From assembly GCA_027596075.1 (NCBI GenBank), contig JADGJC010000152.1, positions 13,157 through 77,156 of the forward strand: DNA of 64,000 nucleotides, written 5' to 3'. This DNA comes from Rhizophlyctis rosea (taxonomy: Eukaryota; Chytridiomycota; Chytridiomycetes; Rhizophlyctidales; Rhizophlyctidaceae). The notes beneath the pieces are model-generated. The model was not told where the DNA came from, ran no database searches, and worked only from the letters and a program-made list of their open reading frames with translations. The position numbers and the translations under genes were made by a program. Below are positions 23,793 to 35,394 of the stretch, piece after piece (position 1 is the stretch's first letter; every line of letters begins with the position of its first letter).

Positions 23793-25928
23793 CTACCCCC
23801 ACCTAAACCTATAAATCTCCCTCCCCAAGGCAAACAAATCACACCCCCGCTCCCACAAACCATTAAACAACATACTGGCATCCTCCTTCGCGCCACACAC
23901 CTCATTCGGCCGTCCCCGATTCGCCGACCGCGCCTTGCTCCTCCAAATGTCCACCACATCAGTGCCTTTCTGGCCAGCAACAAAGTGCGCCGGGACAGAG
24001 TAACCAACGGCAAGGAGCAGGTAGAGCAATTCGCGGGGTTCCCACGGTATTTCGAGGTATGAGCACATGAGGGAGAGGGCCCACCGGCGGATCATTAGAG
24101 GACATCGGCGGAGATTGCGTCGGGTGTCTGCTAGGTGCTCGTTTGCTTCGACACTGCCGCTAGTGTATTGTTTATCGTGTACGATTTCGATGGTCTTCTT
24201 TCCGGAAATGTCAACGTTGATTTGGACGTGAAACAGGTACTTGTGACTTTTCAAGAGGCCGATGGCACGAATGAACTCAATGTGGATGGGAGGCTTATCG
24301 GCATTTGCAGGCTAACGGTTCACAAAATGAGTATAGAGTGTGCTTGGATCATTGCTCACTAGGCTCAGAGGAAAGACACTCACCGTCAAATAGAAATCAA
24401 CAGCTATCTCTTCTCCGCGGACCAGTCCTTCGTACATTGGTAATGGAATCGCCTCGATGCTCCACGCTGAACCCAAATTGACATGTGTTGGAATCCACTC
24501 TCTGGCTCCCACCATATGCTCATCAACCCAATTGGAATCATATCGAAATGCATAGCCAGGCTCTGACAGTGCTGTTTCCTGATCTGCGGCAGCCATCATG
24601 CCAATGAACCCGGCGGTCCGTCTCAACCCAATCTTTGCTTGCCGCGTCTGAATCCCCGTTGCAAGGTACCGAGCTATATTGAGGTGATTCAACAAGAGCA
24701 CACGACTCAGGCGTTGTTGGGCAATTTCGTAGAATACTCTGAGCTCTGGTGGCACAATGAGATGATACTTCTTGCGCCATTTCGTCATATCCTTCCTCGC
24801 TGCTCCAAGTGATAAAACGTTCGGATTCCCGTCGACATCAAAATCCCTAACAACACCCACGTCCGTCCAACCAAATTCGTTTCTGGCCAGCCACGTCCAA
24901 GTGAACAATGTACACACCACGTCCCGAAATCCCTCGAAAGAATCATTTACGCCAAACAGTCGAGCAGCAGCCCCTGTCATCTCCGGACTTGCCATATTCA
25001 CGGAAAGACCGCTCGACATATTGTCCGCGAGCGTTGCAGAGCTTCTGAAGCAACAGACCATGATGACGATTTCTTTTTGGGGCTCCGGAGACGATAGGTT
25101 CACGTAGGAAAGCTGACCAAACAATTCCGAAACTGCACGATCTACGCGTGTTTTGCGGATGGTCATGAGTTGATGGTAGAAGATGATTACCTTTGTCCCG
25201 TTGTGAAGCGTTACGTTTACACCACGTATGTGGCACGCTTGTCCTCCGTTGTCGCCGGTTGCCTGCGGGTGTTTGATGTCGTGGGCGAACAGGGGCGAAG
25301 CGAAGACAAAGGAGAACAGTGCACTTGGTTCAAGAGGTTTGCTCAGCGCACAAACACGTATATCATCCAAAGCGAGAATGAGGTCCTGAAGCTTCTTTTG
25401 ATAACGCAATTCCTCCATCGTCAACGTATCGCCAATTCTGTTACCATTGGGCGGCGGTGGGAACGCATCAAGGGTGGCTCGGAGTTCAGGAAGAAGGCCA
25501 AGGACGGTATGAGCAAGGACCAGCTGGTTTGTTGCACGAGACGCGCATCGAAGTCGAACCACGTCGTTAGTGGTGCAGTGCCGCTTCAACAGGTTTGGTA
25601 CAGCGACGTCCGGAAGTGATGTGAATGGGAAAGTATTTGACTCTGGGACGAAGGTGGTGGGGCCAGCTGCTTGGTTCAATTGAGGGGGCGTTCTTTCAAG
25701 ATCGCTAGAACTTTCAACAACTGTATCGGCGTCACTGCTTTGGTGGGTCTTCAATTCCGGTTTTGGAGGAGCGTTTTGCGGTGGGTTGGACGTGACGGTG
25801 TTGCAGATCGGCTTGTGCTTCTTCCAGTCGAGCTTTTGGCATTCCTTCGAGCAATAGGCCACCGATTTACAGCGACTGCAGCGCAAAGAGCTAGGACTTT
25901 CACAGATGACGCAGGTTTCCGCAGGCAT
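23793..25928 (-). CDS. MYND zinc-finger protein (intact tandem copy)
   Basis: Two exons, 24384-25928 and 23793-24311, joined by a 72-base GTGAGT...TTAG intron at phase 0; 687 residues. A MYND finger lies at the extreme N-terminus: C6, C9, C17, C20, C26, C30, H38, C42. MYND fingers bind proline-rich partners. A Ser/Pro/Gln-rich linker follows, then a long globular region without a recognised domain that includes ALPELRATLDAF-like F-box-style leucine segments and a C-terminal block (RRWALSLMCSYLEIPWEP, GRPNEVCGAKEDA). No SET domain is seen, so it is not a SMYD methyltransferase. It is the intact partner of the broken copy 0.9 kb downstream of its start. Molecular role unknown. Confidence 0.87.
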
Positions 25929-26826
25929 TTTGACGAAGTATTGAAAGGGAGACGCGACGTGCGTGCAGCTTTGGCCGGAATTAGTTGCTGGGGTGCGGAT
26001 TTTTGGTTACGTCACCCACATAGACCCGCCAGTTCCCAAACCCTGTTGCCAAAGCGGATTGAGTAAATGGCTTCCTCAACATTACCACTATGATATAGAG
26101 GAAGTTTGGAGGTGCCCACAAACCTGATGCAGCGCGTGGGACACCCTGATCAGGATGGTCTTGATTTGGGTTTACTTCAGGACAGAGGAGCAGAGGGTGA
26201 TGCGGGAGGAAATGAGCTTTCAAACCCACCCACGTCAAACCACACAGTTCCCAACTTCTCACCGAGTCACAGGCACATATATAGTGGCACAGTCATCATG
26301 TGAGAAGATTGTGTGGCTTTGCTCGTTTCAAGGGTCTCGTTTTTGCACAGACGTTTACCGAGTATTGGCTGGCGAGTAGCCGAGTGGTTGAACGTGCGCG
26401 ACAACCCATTGCATCCTGGAGGTGTAGGGATCGAGTACGGGCCTCACCTTGGCACACGCCCTGTTTTTTTGCTCCCCGCCCGAAACTGTGATGAGAGCAT
26501 CAAAAGCACGGTGACAATCTCGTTTCCAGTAACAGCCGGAGTGAAGAGCCTGCATTGATCCCTGGCACTCTCGGCTGATTATGCCATGGGTATTCTCAAC
26601 CAGCATAAACTAAGCTACCCCTATATTCACATTGCTACAGTAGAAGACTATATCACTATCTACAAGATCTGTGCCTAACTTTACTATCACCCACGAAGAG
26701 ATGCTATTCACTACGATATGCTACATAAAGCATTGTTCCATTCCGTCCACCCTCCTCATGAAGTACCTCTACCCGATTCTGGCGCCCTTGTCGTCAAAGT
26801 ACCTCTACCCGACTCCGCTTCCCTCC
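25929..26826. other. Spacer between MYND paralogues
   Basis: About 0.9 kb between the 5' end of the intact MYND gene and the 3' end of the broken one. Its main content is a tRNA-like sequence at 26371-26460. No other gene is supported. Confidence 0.6.
26371..26460 (+). other. tRNA-like sequence (degenerate tRNA or SINE head)
   Basis: A perfect RNA polymerase III A-box-like word TAGCCGAGTGG (26377-26387) is followed about 40 bases later by a B-box-like GGATCGAGTAC (26428-26438), which matches the consensus at 9 of 11 positions. A run of seven Ts follows at 26464-26470. The overall length and the GCCGAGTGGTT D-arm resemble a long-arm serine or leucine tRNA. I could not fold a proper five-pair anticodon stem or a matching acceptor stem, so a functional tRNA is unlikely. 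A tRNA pseudogene or the head of a short interspersed element fits better. Confidence 0.45.
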
Positions 26827-28862
26827 TTACATCCCAAACGGAAACTCGAAATTCCGATCATACATCACCCTCCCCAATGCAAAGATATCAACTTGCCGCC
26901 CATACAGCAGTTCAAACAGCATGCACGCGTCCTCCTTCGCACCACAGATGTCATTCGGTCGTCCCCGCATCCCCACCCGTTGAGCCTTGCTCCTCCAAAT
27001 GTCCACCACGTCGTTCCCTCCCTGGCCGGCAATGAAGTGCGCAGGGGCGGAGAAGCCGATGGCCAGGATGAGGTAGAGCATTTCGCGAGGTTGCCAGGGT
27101 ACGTCGAGGTGAGAGCACACCATTGAGAGTGCCCAGCGGCGGACCATGGTAGGACACGGTCGCAGCTTGAGTTTTTTGTCCTTTTGGTGCTCCTTTGCTT
27201 CGAATGTGCCTGGCACGGGTGGTTCCCATGCGATGAGGTCGATCTCTCCCTTTCCTGGTATGTTGAGGTCAATGTTATTCAGGACTTCGTGGAAGCGACC
27301 TTCGATGGGACCGATGGCACGGTAGAATGTGACGCGGACAGGAGATGCACCCGCACGTGAAGACTGGAATAAAAAGGCCGTGTGAAGGGGAATGAAAGGA
27401 AGGAGGCACCACTCATGCGCAGCTAGCCAAAGAGTGCACATACCTTCAAATCAAACTCAACCAAAAGCTCGTCCCCTCGAGCAGCTCCTTCATTCAAACG
27501 CAACGGAACCAACTCCGTACTCCAGGCTTTGATCAACTTGACATTGGACTGAACCCACCCCCTAACTCCCACCATGTGCTCATCCACCCAGTTGGGATTG
27601 TAACGCAACGCGTACCCGGGGTAAGAGAGTTTTGTTTCCTGATCCGCTGCAGCCATCATACCAATGAACCCAGCGGTCCGTCGCAGCCCTACTGCCGCTT
27701 GTCGCACTTGAATCACCCTGACCATGTGATGAACGACGTGTGTAGAGAGATCGTTCACGGGCGCCCGCCACAACCGCCCCTTGGCGACGTCATGAAATGC
27801 CTTGAACTCCGATGGCACGACGAGATGATACTTTTTGCGCCACTCTGACACACCTCGTTCCTTACGCAGACCCCTAGCCTCCACCACGCCATCCCACTTC
27901 AGAAGTTCCGTGTTTTTGGTGAGCCACGTCCAATGGAATAAGGCCGAAACCACATCCCGAAATCCCTCGTATGAATCTTCCACGCCAAATGACTGAGCAG
28001 CAACTTGTGTGAGTTCCCGTTCTGGCATGTCAACCCTCAGTGTGCCGGTGCCGAAGTGGTCGCAAGTCATGATGCGAATCTCTTTCTGTGGAGAGGGGGA
28101 GGACAGGTTCACGTAGGAAAGCTCCGCAACGAGCTAGAAAGGTCTCCCGGACTTCAATTCCCGGAAAGTTCCGACCTCGTGGTAGAAGACAATAACTCTT
28201 GACCCATCGAGGAGGGTCACGTTTCGGCCATGGATGTAGCAAACCTGTCCGTCGAGGCTGCAGCGGTTGATTGGAACCGACGTGTCATGGACGAAGAGGG
28301 CCGAGGCTGAACGAAAGGAGAAAGAAGAATCGGGGTTTGGTTTGATTTCGTCCAGAAGCAAAGGAACCTGCACGTCTTTCAGAGCGATGATGAGATCCTG
28401 AAGCTTTTTCTGATACTGCAGCTCCTCCGCCGCCAACGTATCGCCAATGCGGCCGCGATTGGGCGGTGGTGGGAATGCGTCAAGAGCAGTGTAGAGATCA
28501 GGAAGGAGAGCCACAACGGTATGGTCGAGAACAAGCCTGTTTGTTGCACGAGATGCGCATCGAAGCGGGATCAAGTCCTCCAATTCGCAGTATTGTTTGA
28601 GCAACTTTCGTACAACGACGTCAGGAAGTGATGTCAATGGAAAGCCGCCTCGTTCCCGGCTAGACGTGTTGACGCAAACCAGTTTGTGACTGCTGGCTTT
28701 TTGAGAGCTGTGCTGCTTTTTGCCGGATGTATCGACGCAAGTGGGTTTGTGTATCTTCCAATCGGCTTTTTGGCATTCCCTCGAGCAATAGGAGACGTTT
28801 TGGCAGCGGGCGCAGCGTGAAGAACTGGGACTTTTGCAGACAGCGCAAGCTTGCAGAGGCAT
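26827..28862 (-). pseudogene. MYND zinc-finger paralogue with in-frame TAG
   Basis: Same organisation as the neighbouring copy: exon 27444-28862, a phase-0 GTATGT...CCAG intron at the same place, exon 26827-27363. It has the same MYND ligands (C6, C9, C17, C20, C26, C30, H38, C42) and shared blocks such as DVVDIWRSKA and GRPNDICGAKEDA. Codon 243 (28134-28136) is TAG. The reading frame is otherwise open, and the sequence just after it (ELSYVNLSS) aligns to QLSYVNLSS of the intact copy. Translation would stop after 242 residues, keeping only the finger and linker. It may be a young pseudogene, a truncated but expressed protein, or a base-call error. The start is chosen by homology; an upstream ATG lies at 28979. 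Confidence 0.75.
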
Positions 28863-29289
28863 ACTGATAGTCTCTTGAGGTACGAGGTGAACAGATGTTG
28901 CGTGGAGCCCGCTATGGTTGTGACTTCTCTTGCTCGAACTGCTCGGAGTCGCTGATCGAGTTGTATGCGAATCCAGCACTAGAGTGGTAACGCAAAGGAA
29001 GTGAGTCTTACTGTGAGTTCTCCGGTATGTGTTGGTTTGCGTAAAAGGTCGTGCAGGATGACACGAACCTCATCCACAACGCGTGGGAAAGTGCAGATGG
29101 CGATGACGAGCAAAGGCGTGGGAAAAAGTTGATGCTTTTATGGGTCCACAATTGGTGGCACGGTCATCTGCAAGGCGCAGGTAGCCACACGCTGTGCCGC
29201 CACTCATCGTCCACCCAACTCCCTTCCTTTGAATTCTTTCACTTTTTGCATACAGTGAAGTAATAACACCTTGCCAATCAGCAATAACA
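28863..29289. other. Divergent spacer, no other gene
   Basis: Head-to-head promoter space between the broken MYND copy and the small membrane protein. No TATA box or other element stands out. Confidence 0.55.
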
Positions 29290-29828
29290 ATGTCCAAAAA
29301 GCTCACCGCAAAGTCGCTCGTATGTGCCACCGCACTTTTCGCTTTCCTTGGCTATCAGACGTTGACGACTCACGAATATTTTTCACACTCACAGGACGCC
29401 CTCCTAAAACGCACCCAAAAGTCCTCCAGCATATCAAAAGCCCCCAAGCAGTCCCTTCCCTCCTCGTCTCCTTCCGCCACTACCGCTTCTACACCTGCAC
29501 ACAAACGCCCCTTCACCCGCCAAAACACACACAAAAAGCGGCGAGCCGCCAAACCAATTTCACAACTACCACCGGATGAGACGGGAGTAAAACAGGAGGA
29601 CTCTGCAACCAAGTTGGAGCGGAACTTGGCATTTTTGAGAAGTGTCAAGGCGAGCGAGAAGGAGAGAGGGTTGAAAAATGAGGTGAGTGGGAGGGGTCGG
29701 CGTTACAAATTCCCGTCTCTTTACTTGTTATTCTTACCTGCCAGCCCGTTACAGCTTCTGAAGAAAACATAGAGCCCACCCGCCTGCTTCCCCACTCCCT
29801 TCACATGTCACATCTACGCAACCGCTAA
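29290..29828 (+). CDS. Small single-pass membrane protein, unknown
   Basis: Exon 29290-29682, then a 62-base intron (GTGAGT...TGCCAG), then exon 29745-29828; 158 residues. Without splicing the frame also stays open to about 29772 (160 residues), so the intron is likely but not certain. One hydrophobic helix near the N-terminus (LVCATALFAFLGYQTL) follows a short basic head. Ser/Pro-rich and Lys/Arg-rich stretches come next, then a charged, helix-forming segment. The layout resembles small mitochondrial inner-membrane or ER-anchored proteins, but no family was recognised. Confidence 0.6.
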
Positions 29829-30360
29829 ATCATCTGCCTCTTTCATTGCACTGTAACATATGACATTCACACACGTACCCGCCTGTTAGGATCCACCCCA
29901 GTACATAAGACTCGCTTCCCAACTTATTATAAACGCCGAAGTCTATAGAGTATAATAAAATTTTTCAGAACATTGTTGAAGATATCTACGCTGTGACTGA
30001 GCTGGCAGTCGGAAAGAGGTAAAACAAGATCCAGTCATTCAGTTTGTACGTTGAAAGTTGAGGAGGGGAAAGCAAAATCGGAAGGGCGACTGCGATGAAA
30101 ACCCGAGGAACAGCAGGGACATTTTCGAAGCCTTTAAAGTCAAGCATGGGAAGCGCATGTATTACAATCGAGAGTACATGTTCCACCTATCTACTCTTTG
30201 GAAACTCCGACCTGCGGAGTTGTGGGACCATCGTTTACAAGTGACACTAGGTCCCAGGGCTGTGTCTTGGTGCATACTAATAAGGGAGATTCGAGAACTT
30301 GGATATCTATACAGCACAACAGGTTTTCCGCCTAAGCTAGCTTATCTTCCCATTTGGCAT
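29829..30360. other. Convergent 3' flanks, no gene
   Basis: Space between the 3' ends of the small membrane protein gene and the cellulase gene. An AATAAAA word at about 29954 could serve as a polyadenylation signal. No gene recognised. Confidence 0.55.
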
Positions 30361-31765
30361 CTAGTTCAAACATTGAGAGTACCATTGGTTGGAAACCTTG
30401 CACGTTCCCTGCGAGCAGCACGTGGCACCAGTCCACCCTTGTCCACCACACTGACCGTACAAAGATGCACAGTTAGTGCTGCCACCAGTCCTGGTAGTAG
30501 TAGTAGTGCGAACGGTGGTAGTCTGCGCACGAGTAGTACTGGTCTGCGCCCTAGTAGTAGTCGTCTGCGCCCTCGTAGTCGTAGTAGGAGTAGTAGACCC
30601 ACCACCCCCATTCCCAACAAACCACTTCTTCAACTGGGCCATCTGCGGCTTATCCCCACTCGTCCCCGACGTGGGCTCAAGACTAAACATATAATCCCCC
30701 CACCACGGTCCAGAAGCCCACCACGTCCACCCAATCCACACGTCAGAGTTGTCGTTGAGATATTGTGCAACTTTGTCGATCATACCGGAGCAGGAAGAGT
30801 CAGTTGACACAGCCCATTCACCAAGGAAGGCCTTCTTCCCGTTCGAGCGGAGCCAGTTCGTCGCGGCGGTGAAGACTTCCGTGCCGTGAGAGCAGACCTT
30901 GTTGGTGCCAGAGTAGTCAGAGTCGAAGTATTGGTGCATGTCGTATGCCCAGTTGTTGGATGGGTCGGTGATGGTTCCTGCGACGCCCGAGTTACCGGAG
31001 GAAACCCAGGACCAGGCGCCAGTCCATGCGATACCGGGGACGAGGAGCTTGTTGTTGAAGCCGGCCTTGCGGATGGCGTTGATGGAGTCTTGGGCGGCGG
31101 AGAACCATTGTTGGGTGGGGAGGTCATGGGGTTCGTTCATGATGTCGAACCAGACGTTGGGGTTGGATTTGTAGCGGTTGGCGAGTTTGGTCCAGAAGTC
31201 GGCCATGGCGGAGGAGGGGACTGCGGAGCCGACTGTTGATTGTCAAAAGATGGTAAGTTTAATCGTCAGATTGTGCACAAGGTGAGGGTCCTACGTCATA
31301 GTGTCTTATGTCTTGCAATTCATGATGACCAACAACTCACCAATTCCACCGCGGTACCGAGCATAGTTGTGGGGCTCCAACATCACGATCTGACCAGCAG
31401 CCGTAGCGGGCTTGATGAACTTGTCGAGGTAGGACATGTAAGTTTCGTCCAAAGCGCCGTTTTGGGCAGGTTGGGCACGTTCCCAGGTGAAGCCCATACG
31501 GTAGACGTTGGCACCGACGCTCTTCCAGTAGGTGACGGTGTTGGGGTCTGGGTTGGTGTAGTCGGTGTTGCTATTGGAGAGGTGGGGGTTTGGTATCAAT
31601 AATGATGGAGTTTGAAGGGAGTCCAAAACAATTGGAAACTTACTAAACGCCGGGCCACTTGCCGTCACCGAATTCAAGACCAGACTCGTTGGTGCCGGTG
31701 TATTGGACCTTTGCCGCTGCCATGCTGGCGAGGGCTAGGACGGTGGACACGCGAGAGATGTGCAT
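30361..31765 (-). CDS. Secreted GH5 endo-beta-1,4-glucanase with C-terminal CBM1
   Basis: Three exons in reading order: 31644-31765, 31341-31570, 30361-31232; all phases close; 407 residues. A signal peptide (ALASMAAAA) leads into a family-5 TIM barrel. The catalytic acid/base is E151 in MNEPHD and the nucleophile is E256 in LGEWA; an aromatic [13 protein letters not shown] stretch lines the likely cleft. A Thr/Arg/Gln-rich linker with repeated TTTRAQ units (about 325-365) connects to a fungal cellulose-binding module CBM1 ([11 protein letters not shown], four cysteines, terminal QCLN). It resembles Trichoderma Cel5A/EG2 but with the CBM at the opposite end. It should cleave internal bonds of cellulose outside the cell. 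A TATA box lies about 70 bases upstream. Confidence 0.95.
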
Positions 31766-33394
31766 CTTTACTGGCAGGGGTATTGGATGATGGTTGACGG
31801 CTATTCCAAAGACGACGAAATGTTCAATCGCTCTTTATATCATTCGAGCACAGAATGTCTGCGCTTGTGGTTTGAAAGTCAACTGCGCAGGTGCGCGGTG
31901 TATCCACACCCACCCCACGGAACGTGTGGGCCAGCGGCATCCTTCACACATTCACAATTCGTCATCGAAAGTTCTCCATCATTGAGAGTCGAGACCCCAC
32001 ACTATGGCGTGTTTCACAAGTGCCTGGAGATACTTTCCGCAGGAGGCGGCACATGTTCGAACCAAGGGAATCGGAAAGGACTCAGGTGACAGGAGGGAAT
32101 TCTCAAGGAGGGATTTCCTGGCTTGGTCGGCTTCACCTTCCCCTTCGTAGATATGCCTTTTGACTTTGAGAAGGTCAACAATCATGTTCCATTGTGCATC
32201 ATGTTTGTGTTTCCATACTTTCTTATTCCCCACATAGTGCCGCTCGAAAAAGAGGAAGACCGGAGTGAAGAGGCACGGAAGACACAAAGAGTTCTCATTA
32301 TCTGTCATGTTTGTGCGACAACAGAGAGCAATGGCGGCGGCAAGCTTGCTGCGCCATTTTGCTTGTTCATGGGTAGTATCCAGTATGCCCGCATTTGGAT
32401 AAATGTATCAAGTCATTTTTGAATAGATATTACATAATCAATTTTGAAGGACCCTGGGGCACATATTGCACATGCGCATCAAACGTCCGTCTCAATCAAC
32501 TTGCGGGGGATTTGCAGGGCCAAGTTCAATTGCGCATATCCACATCCATCTAGAAGAATTGTCATCACGGTATCAGCTTTCCTTCATCGCCAGCCATACT
32601 ACGTAGCTTACACATGCTGAACAACTGTCCACTGGACCCGATCCCCTCAACTTGGTACGCAAGTCCGCATCCTTCTCGATCACACCTCCGATCACCCATC
32701 CCTACCCACGCAACCGTCTTTCTGCACCTTCTAGATGGTGCTCTACCAATTATTGAAGGCAGACCCCTCCAAGCCACTCGCATACCCTCAATCTTACCGC
32801 AACGTTTGAAACCCATAACCCACTCTGATGGACAAGATCGAGACGAAAAAACGAGGGATCCCACGAATCATTGTCTTCAGCCACACATTAGTAGCATATC
32901 CCCTCCCAGAGAGTACAATCGAGCCCGCTGCCTGACTGATCTCCTTCGCAAAATTCTACCGGACTTACGTACGGGGCTTTTACCTTACTCCAGAAATTTG
33001 CATCAGTCTCTCCTAAGCCCGTTTGATAGTATCCTTTCATTACGCAGCGACGCTCAAGAAGTCGTATTTCGAGATCTTCCCCTGCTGTCTTGGTCAAGTA
33101 GCCGCGCGCTGGCGTGTGTGGATGTGTGCTGGCTTATGATATATCGATTCGGCAGGTACATTTAATAGATTGGATGAGATCGAGCAAGTCGTTGTCTCAC
33201 ATTCGCACTTGTGCAGCTTGCTCATACACAACAACCTCCACATCAACCGTACACTACCGCTCGTACCATCATACTCTCATATAACATTGCGGAATCAGTC
33301 ATAACAACCAACGCGACTCATACACTCCACCAAGCACTATACCAGAAAAACACACCTAGTCACACACATATAGACACCGACAGCACCGCCCACC
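31766..33394. other. Divergent intergenic region
   Basis: Promoter space between the cellulase (-) and the RapGAP (+). A plus-strand frame at 32614-33165 (183 codons) has no domain and no splice context. Apart from the cellulase TATA box, nothing was recognised. Confidence 0.55.
31833..31840 (-). promoter_or_regulatory. TATA box of the GH5 gene
   Basis: ATATAAAG on the minus strand, about 70 bases before the GH5 ATG. Position and sequence suit a core promoter of a strongly regulated secreted enzyme. Confidence 0.5.
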
Positions 33395-35394
33395 ATGTCC
33401 GTCACGGTGGGGAACTCCGAGTTCCACCCGATGGCAACTAACCCGAATGCGCGCATTACGGGCGTTCACGAGTCGCTGCTACAGGAATGTGAAAAGGATA
33501 TCATTTGGTATAGGGATAATTTCTTTGGCAAAGGTAATGATCGATTGGAGGTGTCTTGGGACGATGGGTGGGATGGAGGGAGTGATGTTGGTCTGGGGAC
33601 ACGCGAGCAGGATGGAGGGGCTGTCTGGATGAAGATTGGAATCTATAGGAGATTTGGAGCAGTCTTGCAGGCAATCCTGGGATTTGCAGAGATGGGGGAC
33701 GTAATTAAAGAGCAATAGATTGGGCTGACAGTCATTCGATGAAGGGAACGAGAGGATTGATCTAAGACGCCCGGAGAAGAATGCTTACAATCTCTGATTA
33801 AGCAAGACTTTTTCAAGACGCGGGACGCCAATGAAATCAAGAACAGAAATGTCTTACTAATCAAAACCTGTTTCTTCCCACTCCCGATAATCGCAGCCCA
33901 CCAAAACTACCTAGCCCTCGACTCCCCCCGCGGCCCCCTCGCGATCTCCGTCATCCAAGACGGCGACGTCTACAAAGCCCTCGTCCGCACCACCGCCGGA
34001 TCCGAACGTCTCAGCGTCTCCGTTTCCGCTGTGCCAGTCCCTTGGTGGCGCAAAGCCTTTGGCATGGGTCCCACTTTAGGTGCCCTCATGACCGCCATCA
34101 GCCGGAACATTCCCACACAGAACCTGAAGTTATGCAAAGACCCTAACTTGGCGAACGAACTGCTGGCAATGGAGGAGAGACAGGTCATTAGGAGTTATAA
34201 GTTTGGGGTGGCGTATGTTGGACCGGGGCAGACGAGTGAGGAGGAGATGTTGCAGAATAGGATGGGTGAGTTTGAAGACTTGCTCTTGCTATTGTTGTAT
34301 GACACACACACGTACGGTATAGCGCACATACAATGGAAAGACCGCTAACCAACTTTCGTCATGCCAAATTCAGAAACCTCATCGCCAGCATTCAAACAGT
34401 TCCTAAATTTCCTCGGAGAAACAATAGAACTAAGAGGGTGGAAGGGTTACCGGGCAGGGTTGGACACATCAGGAAGTACGTAATCCTCTGCATCCCTCCC
34501 CCCATATCCTACCACTCACCAACCCCAAAACCCAAACTTAACCAACCCCCACAACCACCCAGGCAATAACACCGGCACACACTCCGTCTACACAAAATGG
34601 CAAGGCTACGAAATCATGTTCCACGTCTCTACCCTCCTGCCCTTCATCCAGGGCGACCGCCAACAACTCGAGCGCAAACGCCATATTGGCAACGACATTG
34701 TTGTTATTGTGTTCCAGGAGAGCGAGACGCCGTATCAGTTGACGAGTATCACCAGTCATCAGAATCATGTGATCGCGGTCGTGCAGCCTAGTGGGGATGG
34801 GTATAAGTGAGTATGCGGGGGGTTTTGAGGGGGTTGGTGGGTGTAGGGAGAGGGGGCGGTTGGGAATTTTGAGAGAGGGGTTGGGTGGGGAGGTTGTGGA
34901 AGGGATGGCAGAAGGTGTCAGGGTTAAGTCATTGAGGAGCAAGACGCTGTGCGAGTAGCATTAGGGGGCACCTAACGGATGGGGCGACCAACAGGCCGGT
35001 TGAGGACAGGGCCGCGTTGAGGACAGTGGGAAGTGAGCTGATTAACCAAAGGAAAAGGGGTGTGGGGATGCGAAGGGGAATTCATCATCTGACGGGGGGG
35101 CGGGGCTTGAACCAAATTGTTGTTTCACGAGCAAACTAACCAAGAACAAAATATATTAACGCTCTCCATCATAATCCCACCAGACTATGCGTATGCCCCA
35201 AAACAGGAGTACCATCCTTCACACCAGACATCCCTGAACCGCCTCTCTTCAACAAGGACGCGGTGTCGAGAGATTTTTTCCTTCATAAGTGTAAGTATGG
35301 CGAGAGTGAAAAGGCGAGGATTGAAGGGAAGCAAAGGAGAAAGTTGGTGGCGTGTTGGGGATGGTGTCGAGGAGGAAGCTTGTTGGAAGGGTGA
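33395..35394 (+). CDS. RapGAP (Rap/Ran-GAP domain) GTPase-activating protein
   Basis: Five exons: 33395-33533, 33897-34265, 34374-34475, 34563-34806, 35184-35394; 354 residues with all phases closing. The whole protein is a minimal Rap1GAP-like unit. It has WYRDNFFGK then the dimerisation part, then the catalytic half: FLNFLGETIEL, GWKGYRAGLD, TGTHSVYT, EIMFHVSTLLPF, GDRQQLERKRHIGND. The Asn of HIGND (N247) is the family's catalytic 'asparagine thumb'. It should stimulate GTP hydrolysis on a Rap/Ras-like GTPase. A GTAAGT at 35291 was not used because reading through gives the conserved post-catalytic helix. A further 3' exon beyond the TGA at 35392 is possible. The target GTPase is not in the window. 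Confidence 0.9.

Noticed and set aside
26371..26460. Functional tRNA gene
   Set aside because: A and B boxes are present but acceptor and anticodon stems do not pair; kept only as a tRNA-like sequence.
30058..30807. Plus-strand 249-codon frame
   Set aside because: Antisense to the linker and CBM1 end of the cellulase; its Ser/Arg/Pro content mirrors the Thr/Arg linker.
32614..33165. Plus-strand 183-codon frame before the RapGAP
   Set aside because: No domain and no splice link to the RapGAP first exon, which has its own start matching the family N-terminus.
35291..35296. GTAAGT as a RapGAP donor
   Set aside because: Reading through gives the charged helix that follows the catalytic part in RapGAPs and reaches a stop in frame.
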